Shown here piece by piece: positions 28,047 through 36,845 of a stretch of 64,000 bases of DNA (positions within the stretch are counted from its first letter, which is position 1; every line of letters starts with the position of its first letter). The position numbers and the translations under genes are program-made. The stretch is taken from positions 84,467 to 148,466 of the forward strand of contig PLBY01000081.1 of the NCBI GenBank assembly GCA_003134655.1. Direction: 5' to 3'. The notes beneath the pieces were generated by a model that saw only the letters and a list, made by a program, of their open reading frames with translations, was not told the origin of the DNA and did no database searches. The stretch comes from Acidobacteriaceae bacterium (lineage in GTDB: Bacteria > Acidobacteriota > Terriglobia > Terriglobales > Acidobacteriaceae).

Positions 28047-28729
28047 CCTGCATCACGCACCATCATCGCCCAAACAAGAGAGCCCGTATCGCAAGATACG
28101 GGCTCTTCGTTTTTTACAACTCTTCGTTTTCTCAAACAATCGCTAACCGATCCCGCCGAACTCCAGCCGCGAAGTGGCGGCACATGAAAACCCGGCACGG
28201 CAGTGCCTAGGGTCGGAAGAGAGAGCGAGGCCCGAAGGGACGACACCAGTTCTCACACACACTCTTTAGCCCCAGCCGCGCCGAACCCAGTTTTTCTACA
28301 AACGTGAAGCTCAGCCTGACGTACTCTCCTAAGAAATCCACAGGCCCGTTGTGACATCTGCCCTTGCGGCCCACTCACATCCAGGTTCATCATGGTCAAG
28401 GCGGAGGCAGTTCATCCTCCCTCTAGGGCATTGGCCCTAAGTCTCATGAAATCAAGATCTTACCCGCAAGATATTGAGCCCCTTAGATTTTCGGACGAAT
28501 TCCCGCTAACCTGATGATTGCAATAGACCGAGGGGGAGGGGGTACCTGTGATGCGCATTTTCGGAAACCTGAAATCGCAGTCCGACTCCTGCCCCGAAAA
28601 GCGCGCCGTCGAAAATTTTTTCGAGGAGAAACCCGCAGCCTATTGCCCTACGCTCTCACTCAAGACGAAGCTCATGAATCGGCAAATCAGCTCTGCGCGG
28701 TCGCTGAATTCGCGTGCTAGACTTGCCCC
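28047..28729. other. Long intergenic region with terminator, no confident gene
   Basis: This 683-base stretch begins with the terminator of the preceding gene. A purine-rich tract at ~28530-28542 precedes a short GTG/ATG frame (28548 onward) that encodes nothing recognisable and runs antiphase into the Nudix gene. I see no RNA gene. Confidence 0.4.
28079..28114 (+). terminator. Rho-independent terminator
   Basis: AGAGCCCGTATC (28079-28090) pairs perfectly with GATACGGGCTCT (28095-28106) across a GCAA tetraloop, followed by TCGTTTTTT. It ends the GH39-like lipoprotein gene. Confidence 0.9.
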
Positions 28730-29233
28730 TTGCCAACCCCGCTTCAGAGCCTCAAGCGCCGTCTCTTCTGGATCGTCGCGCGTACCTGCTTTACCCTCTA
28801 CCGCCTGTTCCCGCTGTTCGGATCGCTGCGCGCTTCCGTCGGCATCATTCGCCGCGGCCAGACATTTCTGGTCATCCAGCGCAACGATGGACGCGGCTTC
28901 TCGCTGCCCGGAGGAATCTCAGGCAGAAAGGAAGCAGAGATCGAGACACTGCGCCGCGAGGTTCTGGAAGAAACGGGATTGACCGTCACTGGCGAGAAAC
29001 TGAGAATGCTCTACCACAGCACAGCCGATGTGCCATGTGACATCTCAGTCTTCGAGGCCGAAGCCAGTGGAGAATTGAAAGGTTCCTGGGAAGGTTCGCC
29101 GCGTTGGATGACGCTGCCCGAACTCGAGCCCCGACTCCTGGAGAGTCAGCGCCCTGTGCTCGACCTGCTCAGGAAAATCTCCGCCGAAGTTCACCAGGAC
29201 GGTGACGCGGAGAAAAAAGGGAAAACCGAATAG
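28730..29233 (+). CDS. Nudix hydrolase
   Basis: The protein contains a complete Nudix box, G-x5-E-x7-R-E-V-x-E-E-x-G-L (GGISGRKEAEIETLRREV then LEETGLTV), with the expected Mg-binding REVLEE core. The only plausible start is TTG at 28730, because an in-frame stop lies 12 bases upstream and no ATG precedes the fold; there is no clear ribosome site. An N-terminal hydrophobic helix (LFWIVARTCFTLYRLFPLF) precedes the fold, which is unusual for the family. Role: hydrolysis of a nucleoside diphosphate derivative; substrate unknown. It is convergent with the large choice-of-anchor-D gene. Length 167 aa. Confidence 0.8.
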   Translation: MPTPLQSLKRRLFWIVARTCFTLYRLFPLFGSLRASVGIIRRGQTFLVIQRNDGRGFSLPGGISGRKEAEIETLRREVLEETGLTVTGEKLRMLYHSTADVPCDISVFEAEASGELKGSWEGSPRWMTLPELEPRLLESQRPVLDLLRKISAEVHQDGDAEKKGKTE

Positions 29234-29240
29234 AAAACCG

Positions 29241-29268
29241 CTGCGCGGATCGAGTGGCTTCCGCGCAG
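29241..29268 (-). terminator. Hairpin terminator for the choice-of-anchor-D gene
   Basis: CTGCGCGGA (29241-29249) pairs with TCCGCGCAG (29260-29268). On the minus strand the stem is followed by GGTTTTCT, so it serves the gene ending at 29291. Confidence 0.6.
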
Positions 29269-29290
29269 CAGGCTCGTCACAATCGAAAGT

Positions 29291-32200
29291 TCACTGGCCC
29301 GTACCCTTCAGGCTCACCACTTCCGGGGAAGAAACGGCAGCATCGCTCAACGTCAGGTCGCCGCTGACCGCGCCCGTTATCGTCGGACTGAACTCCACTC
29401 CCAGCGTGCAAATACTGTTGGCAGGAATGGTCGCCCCGCACGGAATTCCTCCACCCGTCGTGTAGATGAACTCGCCGCTCGCCACGATGCTGTTGATGGG
29501 AACCGCCGTTTTCACGAAGTTGGTGACGGTCACGACTTGCACCGAGCTGGTTGTTCCCACGGTTACCGATCCGAAATTGATCGTCGTGGGAGACACCGTC
29601 ACTGCCAGAATTCCGGTGCCGGCGGCATTCTGCACTTGGGTGCTGACCGCACCATCATCAATCACCGTGATGCCGCCGATATTGCCGCCCACCACCACCG
29701 GCTTGTAGGTCACTGTAACCGTGCATGACTTGCCGGCCAGCAGCGCGCCGCCGCACGGCGTCGTTCCGCTCGGTGTTGCAGTGAAGTATCCGCTACCCGT
29801 AATACTGCTGAGGGTCACGGTCGACGTGCTTACGTTCTTGATCGTTACCGTCTTGGCGCTCGAGGAGTTCAGAATCACATTCCCAAAACTCAGGCTCGTC
29901 GGAGTGAAGGTCAGCGGCACAGCGGGCCCGTTTTGACCAGTTCCCGTAAAGCCGCCTGCGGCGACGGTCCCGTTGAAGCTGATCGTCAACGCTCCCTTCA
30001 CCTGGCCATTGAAGGTCGGCGTAAACGTCACTGAGAAGTTGCACTTCGCTTTTGCCAACAACGTCCCGTTGCAAGGAGTTGTACTACTGCCAACCGCCGA
30101 GAAGTCGCCACTGGTGGAGTACGTAAAGTTGAGAGTCTGGGTCCCGTTGTTGGTCAGTGACATGTTCTCCGGGATGCTGGAGCTGCCGACATTCGTGGCG
30201 GGGAACGTGATGTTCGACGACAACGTTACTGGCACCTGCCCCGTCCCCGTCATGTTGACCAGGTGCGGAGCACCCGTCGTCGTGTCATTGATCGTGATCG
30301 TGCCCGTCAGCGCTCCGGTGACCACCGGTGCGAAGCTCGCCGTAATCGTGCAGCTCTGTCCTGGTGTTAGCGTCACGCCCGAACAGTTGCCGGTCTCCGA
30401 GAAGCCGCCGCTCGACTGCACTGAATTGACGGTGATATTCACGAAGCCCGTATTCGAAACCGTGACCTTCTGCCCGGCGCTGGAAGTGTTCACTACTTGA
30501 TTGCCGAACGTAAGAACCGTCGGAGAGATCGAAATCGCCGACGCCGATCCGATTCCGCTCAGAGCGATGCTCTGCGGGCTGGTGCTGGCATCGTCGGTGA
30601 TGGTGAGCGTGCCCGTTCGCGTGCCGGTCACGGAAGGCATGAAATACACGTCGATCGTGCACGTTCCGCCCGGAGAGATCGCTGATTGACACGTGTTGGT
30701 CTGGGTGAAGTCACCGGTCGCGGAAATCCCGCTGATGTTCAGCGCGACCGTCTGGTTGTTGGTGATGGTTTCGACGAGCGGCGCGCTCCGTACCTCCACC
30801 TGCTGATTCCCAAAACTAAAGGCGACATTCGAGAGCAATACCGGTCCGCCCGCGCAGGTGCCCGTCGGCGGCAGCTTCGCCATCTCGGTATACCACCAGG
30901 GCTCGGTGGTCCGGTTCGATGGCAGGTATTCTCCCGCCACCCATACCGTGCACGAATCGCTCGGATCGAGAACCCCGCTATACCAGTCGCCCCATCGGTA
31001 ATTCAGTGTGTCGGTGTCCTCTGCGTCGCCGCCGGTGATCGGACTCGTGATATATCCCCACGTCCCGGTTTGCAGCGTGCCGGGATTGAGAGTCAAACTG
31101 TTCAGCGCCGGATGCTCATTCACTCCGCTGCCCGACACTCCCAGGATTCCCTGCAGGTTGCCGCTCTTGTCGCGGACTATGCTGGGAAGAAATACATATG
31201 CGCTCGAATCCACCGGATCGAGGATCGGATAATCCGCGGAAACATAAACTGAATTCGGCGAAGTTGCGTTCCGCTGAAGAACGCGGATGTCGGCTTCGGT
31301 TTGGCCAGGCGTGCCCGAGTTCGGAACAACTTCAATGGCGTGAGCCGAGGTCCAAACGCTTCCCTGTCCGCCCTTCGAGGTGTAGTGGAAGAACTGCTGC
31401 ATGCGGTCCGCTACCGAATCGATGGTGATGCCAGTCGCTGCTGTCGAGGGTTGCGGTATGCACACTGTGTCGTAATAGTTCCTGGCGATAAAGCATCCCA
31501 ACTGGTCGCCGCCCGCTTGCGTCGAAGGAAGATCCCAACTGGCGACGAAGGTCGGCGTCGGAGTCGTGTTGCTCCAATTGACTGTCCATTGCTCCACGCC
31601 CTGCGTGTGATTCGGATCCGTGAGGTAACTGACGCCGTCTTTCGTCGGCTCGATGATGTAAGTGAGCATCTCGCCGTCCGCCGCGATGGGTGGAGTCGTG
31701 TCTGAGTTATTCGCCGGAACCCAACTGCGCCGCGGATTATAAGTCGTCAACGAGTGAGCCACCACGCACGCCGGTGTCTTCGAGTTGTTCAGCCACGGAC
31801 TTATGGTGCTGACTCGCAACCCCGCCAAGTCAACCGCGCACACGAGCGGTGCCATGATTGTCGAGCCGTTGTTCGGGTCCTGTAAGTCGTAAGTGATCCA
31901 CAGAGCCTGATCGGTTGCCGCGGTGTATGGCGGAGTCGTGCTGGTCGAGGTCTGCCACAATCCGGTCTGCGGATAATCCGGGTAGTAGTAGTTGCCTTGC
32001 GTGTTCTTCGGAATCACATTGTCGAGGTCGTACTCGAAAGCAAACCAGCCGAAGGCGGGAGAGGTCGAGCCAACATCCTCGACATTACTGATGGCAACGC
32101 ACATGTAATTATGGCCGTTGCTTGGCGCCGTGATGCGCTTCTCCATGATCCACAGGTTGTAGACGTTGTCGTGCAGGATCTGGGAGTTGGGACTAAACGC

Positions 32201-32575
32201 TGTCGGACAATGCGTGGTGTTGCCGGAATTGTTGCTATTCTGGCTCCAAGGCCCCGCGTCGGACTTTACGTTCGTATTCCCCAAGAACTTGACCGGCTGG
32301 TTCGTGCTCTTGTACCAGCACTGGTAACCGCTGTTCACGTGCTCGCAATACTCGAGGGTGCCCACGGCGATGGTAACGTCCGGCGCCGCCGTCGAGTTGA
32401 TGTGGTTCTGCACGGTATTCATGCCGGGAAAGGTGCTCAGCGTCTGGCTCAACCCATAGCCACTCAGCAACGGAATCAGGCACGCAACGACTACGACCAA
32501 TTTGCCACGTAGATTCAAGGCGTCGAACCCCTTAGGTAGAGTTGTGGGGATGAGTACTGGGCATTGAGGCTGCAT
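29291..32575 (-). CDS. Large secreted protein with five choice-of-anchor-D domains
   Basis: ATG at 32575 is used; a TTG twelve bases upstream is possible. A signal segment (LVVVVACLIPLLSGYGLSQ) is preceded by a ~25-residue n-region. The first ~560 mature residues form an uncharacterised domain with propeller-like strands (PDVTIAVGTLEYCEHVNSGY, QALWITYDLQDPN, CTVWVAGEYLPSN). The C-terminal ~520 residues are five ~100-residue choice-of-anchor-D (ASPM/SPD-2/hydin-type) Ig domains, each starting with P-x-x-L-x-F-G-N-x-x-x and containing a C-x-x-x-L-x-x-G-x-x-C-T loop. Probably a cell-surface stalk protein. It follows the end of the exopolysaccharide gene series on the same strand after 72 bases. 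Length 1094 aa. Confidence 0.78.
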   Translation of the reverse strand: MQPQCPVLIPTTLPKGFDALNLRGKLVVVVACLIPLLSGYGLSQTLSTFPGMNTVQNHINSTAAPDVTIAVGTLEYCEHVNSGYQCWYKSTNQPVKFLGNTNVKSDAGPWSQNSNNSGNTTHCPTAFSPNSQILHDNVYNLWIMEKRITAPSNGHNYMCVAISNVEDVGSTSPAFGWFAFEYDLDNVIPKNTQGNYYYPDYPQTGLWQTSTSTTPPYTAATDQALWITYDLQDPNNGSTIMAPLVCAVDLAGLRVSTISPWLNNSKTPACVVAHSLTTYNPRRSWVPANNSDTTPPIAADGEMLTYIIEPTKDGVSYLTDPNHTQGVEQWTVNWSNTTPTPTFVASWDLPSTQAGGDQLGCFIARNYYDTVCIPQPSTAATGITIDSVADRMQQFFHYTSKGGQGSVWTSAHAIEVVPNSGTPGQTEADIRVLQRNATSPNSVYVSADYPILDPVDSSAYVFLPSIVRDKSGNLQGILGVSGSGVNEHPALNSLTLNPGTLQTGTWGYITSPITGGDAEDTDTLNYRWGDWYSGVLDPSDSCTVWVAGEYLPSNRTTEPWWYTEMAKLPPTGTCAGGPVLLSNVAFSFGNQQVEVRSAPLVETITNNQTVALNISGISATGDFTQTNTCQSAISPGGTCTIDVYFMPSVTGTRTGTLTITDDASTSPQSIALSGIGSASAISISPTVLTFGNQVVNTSSAGQKVTVSNTGFVNITVNSVQSSGGFSETGNCSGVTLTPGQSCTITASFAPVVTGALTGTITINDTTTGAPHLVNMTGTGQVPVTLSSNITFPATNVGSSSIPENMSLTNNGTQTLNFTYSTSGDFSAVGSSTTPCNGTLLAKAKCNFSVTFTPTFNGQVKGALTISFNGTVAAGGFTGTGQNGPAVPLTFTPTSLSFGNVILNSSSAKTVTIKNVSTSTVTLSSITGSGYFTATPSGTTPCGGALLAGKSCTVTVTYKPVVVGGNIGGITVIDDGAVSTQVQNAAGTGILAVTVSPTTINFGSVTVGTTSSVQVVTVTNFVKTAVPINSIVASGEFIYTTGGGIPCGATIPANSICTLGVEFSPTITGAVSGDLTLSDAAVSSPEVVSLKGTGQ

Positions 32576-32647
32576 GTGTAGTTCCAATCTGTCGAATCTG
32601 CGGCCGGTCTAACTATTTCAGAATGAACGTGCTACAAGTAATCACTG

Positions 32648-33706
32648 CTATACTGCTTCACTTCGTGTCGGCTTAGGTGCAATCCGTTGGTACCGGGATT
32701 TCACCTCGCGGTATTTCTGCCACACAGACACCGGGACGAAGGAATAGACGAAAGGCACGATGCAATCCAAGGTTCGCAGCGCTCCATGCCGAACGCGATC
32801 CGCCGTCCGCTCGACCAAGGAAGCCGCCTTCGTTCCATCACTCACGGCGGCTTTCACGGGCCAAGTTCCGCCCGACTGCTTTCTCCAAAACACGACGTAG
32901 CGCTCGACCTTGCTTTTCAGTTCAGGAGAAAGAACCTCAGGACGATTGCGCTTCGCTTCGATGCTCGAGCTTTTCACCATCGAATGATGTTCGCCGTTGT
33001 AGATGGCCGAGCGGTCGGCGCCTTCGAGAGAGGTCATCCGCGAATCAAAGGGCACTCCGATGAATTCGCAGATCGCAGTCAGTGCGGCTTCGGGCTCGCG
33101 CACCAGATCGTCATACTGCAACTGGTGAATGGCGGCCCCACGGCGCATTAACTCGTCTGCTTCTTTCTTCATCCGGCGATAGCCGAGCAGCGCGCGAAGA
33201 TCCATGCCGGGGCGCGCGAACCACGGAGATTTTTCCGCCGCACGAACAATGCTTCGACAAACGTCGGCCGGGTCGCGCCAGATCACGATGAACTTCGCCT
33301 GCGGGAACCAGCTTGCCAGTTCCGTCATGCAGTCGTAGTAGCTAGGCGATTTGCATCCCCAGACTGTCGCGCTCTTCTTCTTCGCGTACTGTTGAGCAAC
33401 CGCGCTGAACGCGCGGGGCAAATCGCTGATGTTCTCCGGAATCGCCGTGGGGTCGATTTTGTGGCGGGTCAACGCTCCGTTCCACGAATCCACTTTGTTC
33501 AACCACCACGAACTCTTGTGCGGCAGCAGGAACAGCGAATGCAGCAACGGCAGATCGGATTCGTACATCAGCCCGATCTGGGGATGCTGATTCAGCAGCG
33601 CGTAGAGCAGCGAAGTCCCGGAGCGCCACATCCCCACTACAAAGAGAGGGCCCGCGCTCATCGGCTGTGACTTCTGGAGCTCCGAGTTCTGAGATTCGTT
33701 TGTCAT
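32648..33706 (-). CDS. Sulfotransferase, PAPS-dependent (1)
   Basis: The 5'-phosphosulfate-binding loop is clear at residues 25-32 (GMWRSGTSLL), and the 3'-phosphate region follows near residue 150 (IVIWRDPADVCRSIVRA). The fold is that of sulfotransferase family 3/tyrosylprotein-type enzymes that moves sulfate from PAPS to hydroxyls of glycans or small molecules. ATG at 33706 is used; a GTG at 33715 directly after the previous stop is possible. It is the last gene of the exopolysaccharide series, nine bases after the GT4 gene. It presumably sulfates the polysaccharide or the acyl/peptide decoration; which one cannot be read. Length 352 aa. Confidence 0.82.
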   Translation of the reverse strand: MTNESQNSELQKSQPMSAGPLFVVGMWRSGTSLLYALLNQHPQIGLMYESDLPLLHSLFLLPHKSSWWLNKVDSWNGALTRHKIDPTAIPENISDLPRAFSAVAQQYAKKKSATVWGCKSPSYYDCMTELASWFPQAKFIVIWRDPADVCRSIVRAAEKSPWFARPGMDLRALLGYRRMKKEADELMRRGAAIHQLQYDDLVREPEAALTAICEFIGVPFDSRMTSLEGADRSAIYNGEHHSMVKSSSIEAKRNRPEVLSPELKSKVERYVVFWRKQSGGTWPVKAAVSDGTKAASLVERTADRVRHGALRTLDCIVPFVYSFVPVSVWQKYREVKSRYQRIAPKPTRSEAV

Positions 33707-33715
33707 GAACAACAC

Positions 33716-34891
33716 TTACCCGGCCTGCACCTGGGAAAAAATCTTCATCAAATTGCTGTAGGCCTGTTCGGGGCCGTATTTCGTTTCCGTCAAGCGCCGC
33801 CCGCATTCCCCCATTCGAACAGCCTCTGCGGGACGATCCACCAGATGGTGAATTCTTTGCGCCAGATCCCCGGCGTTACCCGCCTCAAACAGCAGGCCCG
33901 ACGTGCCCTCTTCCACGATGTACGGCAGTCCACCCAGGCGCGCCGCAACGATCGGTTTGCACGCCATGAACGCTTCCAGAGCCGTCACTGGAAAATTCTC
34001 ATACCATTCCGAGGGCATTACCACGCACAAGGAATTGCGCAGGATGTCCCACTTCTCCGCTCCGCTCTTAAAGCCCAGCAACTCGATATTGCGAATGCCC
34101 TTTTCGCGGATGTAATCCCGGAACTCCTGCTCCATCGGCCCGGTGCCCATGATCTTCAAGCGCACTTGCGGCATCTGCTCAAACGCGCGAATCAGCGTCC
34201 AACAGCCCTTTTCCGGGGACAACCGGCCCATGAACAGCGCATAACCGTTGCCGGGCACTTCTCCCGCCGGCAGTGCCGGAGCAGACACAAAGTTCGGTCT
34301 CACAAAGAGCTTCGAGTCCGGAACTCCTGCTTCCTGCATCTTGAGCTTGAAAAACTCCGTCAGGCAGATAAATCCGGAGATCTTCTCGATCACTCCGCCA
34401 AACCGGTTCAGGCCCAGCGTCAGCGCATACAGCGCGCTGAAGGTGTAACTGTCTTTGTAGCAGCGCTTGCGAATCGCATTCAGATAATTGCCGCCCTTGC
34501 ACGCCTCACAGATCTGGCCCTGCGTATAGAACAGCCCATTCGGACAATGCAGGCGAAAGTTGTGCAGCACCTGCACCGTCGGAACGCGTAGCGCATGCAA
34601 CTTGTGATACACCGAGGGGGAAATCAGCGGATAGACGTTGTGAATGAAAGACACGTCCGGCTTGAATCGGCGGACGACATCCCCGATCTCGCCGCTAGTC
34701 TTCCACGAGTAAACCGTCTGAGGGAGGAATGCTGCTTTCTGCGCGAGGTTAAACTGCTTGACCTCGTCGTTATGCCGCGTGTAGTGGCAAACTTCGTCGC
34801 CGTGTTTCTCCAGCAACTCCGTCTCGGCCCGGACCACCGAGTCTTCCCCTCCAAAAAGCTGGTACGCACTGTGGACGAGAAGAACTTTCAT
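33716..34891 (-). CDS. Glycosyltransferase family 4
   Basis: A GT-B retaining glycosyltransferase: N-terminal KVLLVHSAYQLFGGEDSV with a glycine-rich acceptor loop, C-terminal donor domain with FMGRLSPEKGCWTLIRAF, and the EX7E-type motif in FPVTALEAFMACKPIVAARL then G-L-P-Y-I-V. A four-cysteine stretch (CPNGLFYTQGQICEACKGG) in the N-terminal domain is typical of a subset of GT4 enzymes in capsule loci. Role: addition of one sugar of the repeat unit on the undecaprenyl carrier at the inner face. Length 391 aa. Confidence 0.85.
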   Translation of the reverse strand: MKVLLVHSAYQLFGGEDSVVRAETELLEKHGDEVCHYTRHNDEVKQFNLAQKAAFLPQTVYSWKTSGEIGDVVRRFKPDVSFIHNVYPLISPSVYHKLHALRVPTVQVLHNFRLHCPNGLFYTQGQICEACKGGNYLNAIRKRCYKDSYTFSALYALTLGLNRFGGVIEKISGFICLTEFFKLKMQEAGVPDSKLFVRPNFVSAPALPAGEVPGNGYALFMGRLSPEKGCWTLIRAFEQMPQVRLKIMGTGPMEQEFRDYIREKGIRNIELLGFKSGAEKWDILRNSLCVVMPSEWYENFPVTALEAFMACKPIVAARLGGLPYIVEEGTSGLLFEAGNAGDLAQRIHHLVDRPAEAVRMGECGRRLTETKYGPEQAYSNLMKIFSQVQAG

Positions 34892-34956
34892 GCTTGAGGT
34901 TCATTGTGCCGCGACTCAGAGTTTCGATTTTGCCGCTGCTGCAAACGTACCGGTTG

Positions 34957-35733
34957 CTAAACTTCCTGCTGCTTTGCGATGCCCAGCAGTTCCAGCATGA
35001 TCCGGTAAACGAACTTCGGATTGTTGACCAGATAACGCTTCCAGAGGCGCTTGGGATCTTGCCAGATCCGGTGCATCCACTGCATGCCCGTCAGTTTCAT
35101 CCAGTACGGGGCGTCTTTGATGCGGCCGGTGTGGATGTCGAAAGCCGCGCCCACGCCAAGCATGACGTTGGTATCGAGTTTCGACATGTACTGATCCATG
35201 AACCGTTCCTGCTTCGGCGTGCTCAATCCCACCCAAAAGAAATCAGGCTTCAGTTCCGCCACTTTGCGAATGAGACCTGCCTCCTCGTCCGCAGTAAGCG
35301 GCCGAAAAGGAGGAGTGTAGGTGCCAACGACCTTGAGCCCGGGGAAACGTTGCGTCAGGGAATCTCTCAGCTGATCAGCGACCCCGTCATTTCCACCGTA
35401 AAAGAAGTGCGTGTAGCCTTTCTCTGCCGAGAGCGCACACATTCGCAGCATCATGGTGGGACCGGTCACCTGACGCATCTGAAACAGGCCACGCAGCCAT
35501 CCCACCCAGACGGTGGGGCGGCCGTCCGGAAGGTTCAGCAGTGCGCCGTTGATGATGCGCTTGAGGCTGGGGTCCATCTGCGATTCCATGACCCCTTGCA
35601 CGCCCGTGACGCAGACATAGCCTTTCTCTCCGTTCGTGATGGCGCTTTCCAGACGGGAAAGCGTGCGGTCCATGCTCGTGGCATGGACCTTCACGCCCAG
35701 AATCTTTACGCAACTGTCCGAGGGGTTTTCCAT
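34957..35733 (-). CDS. WecG/TagA/CpsF family glycosyltransferase (GT26)
   Basis: The protein shows the GT26 landmarks: VCVTGVQGVMESQMDP, LPDGRPTVWVGWLRG, THFFYGGNDGVADQLRDSL, KPDFFWVGLSTPKQERFM and GVGAAFDIHTGRIKDAPYWM. These enzymes add the second sugar (ManNAc, ManNAcA or related) to a polyprenyl-diphosphate-linked primer. It fits directly after the initiating sugar-phosphate transferase encoded at 49111-50556. The C-terminal helical tail (RLWKRYLVNNPKFVYRI) is the usual membrane-associating segment. Length 258 aa, normal for the family. Confidence 0.9.
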   Translation of the reverse strand: MENPSDSCVKILGVKVHATSMDRTLSRLESAITNGEKGYVCVTGVQGVMESQMDPSLKRIINGALLNLPDGRPTVWVGWLRGLFQMRQVTGPTMMLRMCALSAEKGYTHFFYGGNDGVADQLRDSLTQRFPGLKVVGTYTPPFRPLTADEEAGLIRKVAELKPDFFWVGLSTPKQERFMDQYMSKLDTNVMLGVGAAFDIHTGRIKDAPYWMKLTGMQWMHRIWQDPKRLWKRYLVNNPKFVYRIMLELLGIAKQQEV

Positions 35734-35752
35734 AGTCGTGCTCTGAGTGAAA

Positions 35753-36751
35753 CTAGTCGCCCGTAACTTCGGCCAACTCGCCCACTTCTTTTTTCTTCAC
35801 TTCACCTTCAATCCACTTGTAGGTGATGGCGAGGCCCTTCTCTAACGGGGTCGAAGGCTCCCAGCCCAGCACTTTCCGCAGAAGAGTGTTGTCGCTGTTG
35901 CGACCGCGAACGCCCTGCGGCTTGGTGAGATCGTGCTGCTTGGTCAGCGTCTTGCCGGCGATGCCGCAAATCATGTCGACCAGGTGATTGATGCTCACCA
36001 TCTCGTCGGTGCCCAGGTTCAGAGCGTCGCGATGATCGGAAGCCATCAGCCGGATCAGACCTTCGACACAATCGTCCACGTACATGTAGGAGCGGGTCTG
36101 ATCGCCGTCACCCCAGATCTCGATCGAGCCGCCATCGGTGGCCTTCGCGACCTTGCGCGAGATCGCCGCAGGAGACTTCTCCTTGCCGCCATCATAGGTG
36201 CCGAGCGGGCCGTACACGTTGTGAAAACGCACGATGCGCGTTTCGAACTTGTAGTCGTGGTAGTAGTAGCGGCAAAGTTCCTCGGCGAACAACTTCTCCC
36301 AGCCGTAGCCCGGTTCCGGATCGGCCGGATACGCGTCTTCTTCCTTCAGCGGAGTCACGTCCGCATTCTTCTGCTTGGACTGCGCATAGACGCAAGCCGA
36401 GGACGAGAACAGGTAACGCTTCACGTCGTTCTGCTTGGCGGCTTCGAGCATGTGCGCGTTGATCAGGATGTTGTTCTTCGAGATATCGGCCAGGAATGAC
36501 GTGATGTAGCCGATGCCGCCCATGTCGGCAGCGAGGTTGTAGACCTGATCGATATTCTGCGTGGCGGTCAGGCAGTTCTCCCACACCCGCAGGTCCAGAA
36601 TTTGAAAATCATCCGCGGCTGAGGTTTCGTACTCGGGATACTTCACATCGACCCCACGCACCCAATGACCATCAGCCTTCAGCCGTTTGACCAGATGATG
36701 ACCAATGAACCCACCCGCACCCGTTAGCAGAATCCGAGACTTGTTAGCCAT
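35753..36751 (-). CDS. NAD-dependent epimerase, GDP-mannose 3,5-epimerase-like
   Basis: This extended SDR protein has the Rossmann motif TGAGGFIG (G11, G14, G17), the catalytic YGWEK (Tyr149, Lys153) and the sequence NLAADMGGIGYI that is characteristic of GDP-mannose 3,5-epimerases. SSSACVYA and RFHNVYGPLGTYDGGKEKSP also match that group. The product would be GDP-L-galactose or GDP-L-gulose, a sugar donor for the polysaccharide. The ribosome site GGGGAG lies nine bases before the ATG. It sits between the Wzy and WecG genes of the locus. Length 332 aa. Other GDP-sugar epimerases cannot be excluded. Confidence 0.82.
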   Translation of the reverse strand: MANKSRILLTGAGGFIGHHLVKRLKADGHWVRGVDVKYPEYETSAADDFQILDLRVWENCLTATQNIDQVYNLAADMGGIGYITSFLADISKNNILINAHMLEAAKQNDVKRYLFSSSACVYAQSKQKNADVTPLKEEDAYPADPEPGYGWEKLFAEELCRYYYHDYKFETRIVRFHNVYGPLGTYDGGKEKSPAAISRKVAKATDGGSIEIWGDGDQTRSYMYVDDCVEGLIRLMASDHRDALNLGTDEMVSINHLVDMICGIAGKTLTKQHDLTKPQGVRGRNSDNTLLRKVLGWEPSTPLEKGLAITYKWIEGEVKKKEVGELAEVTGD

Positions 36752-36845
36752 TTGCTTTTACTCCCCCAAGTAAAGTTGATTTGTTTTGGTTTGCAGTTGC
36801 TGAAAACTCTGTTGCGGTACATCTTCGATCAAATGCTTTGGTGAA

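Noticed and set aside
28548..28982. A 144-codon plus-strand frame with purine-rich upstream sequence
   Set aside because: It overlaps the Nudix gene in another frame, resembles no known protein and is Ser/Arg-rich in the way of antiphase frames. The Nudix frame has a complete catalytic motif.
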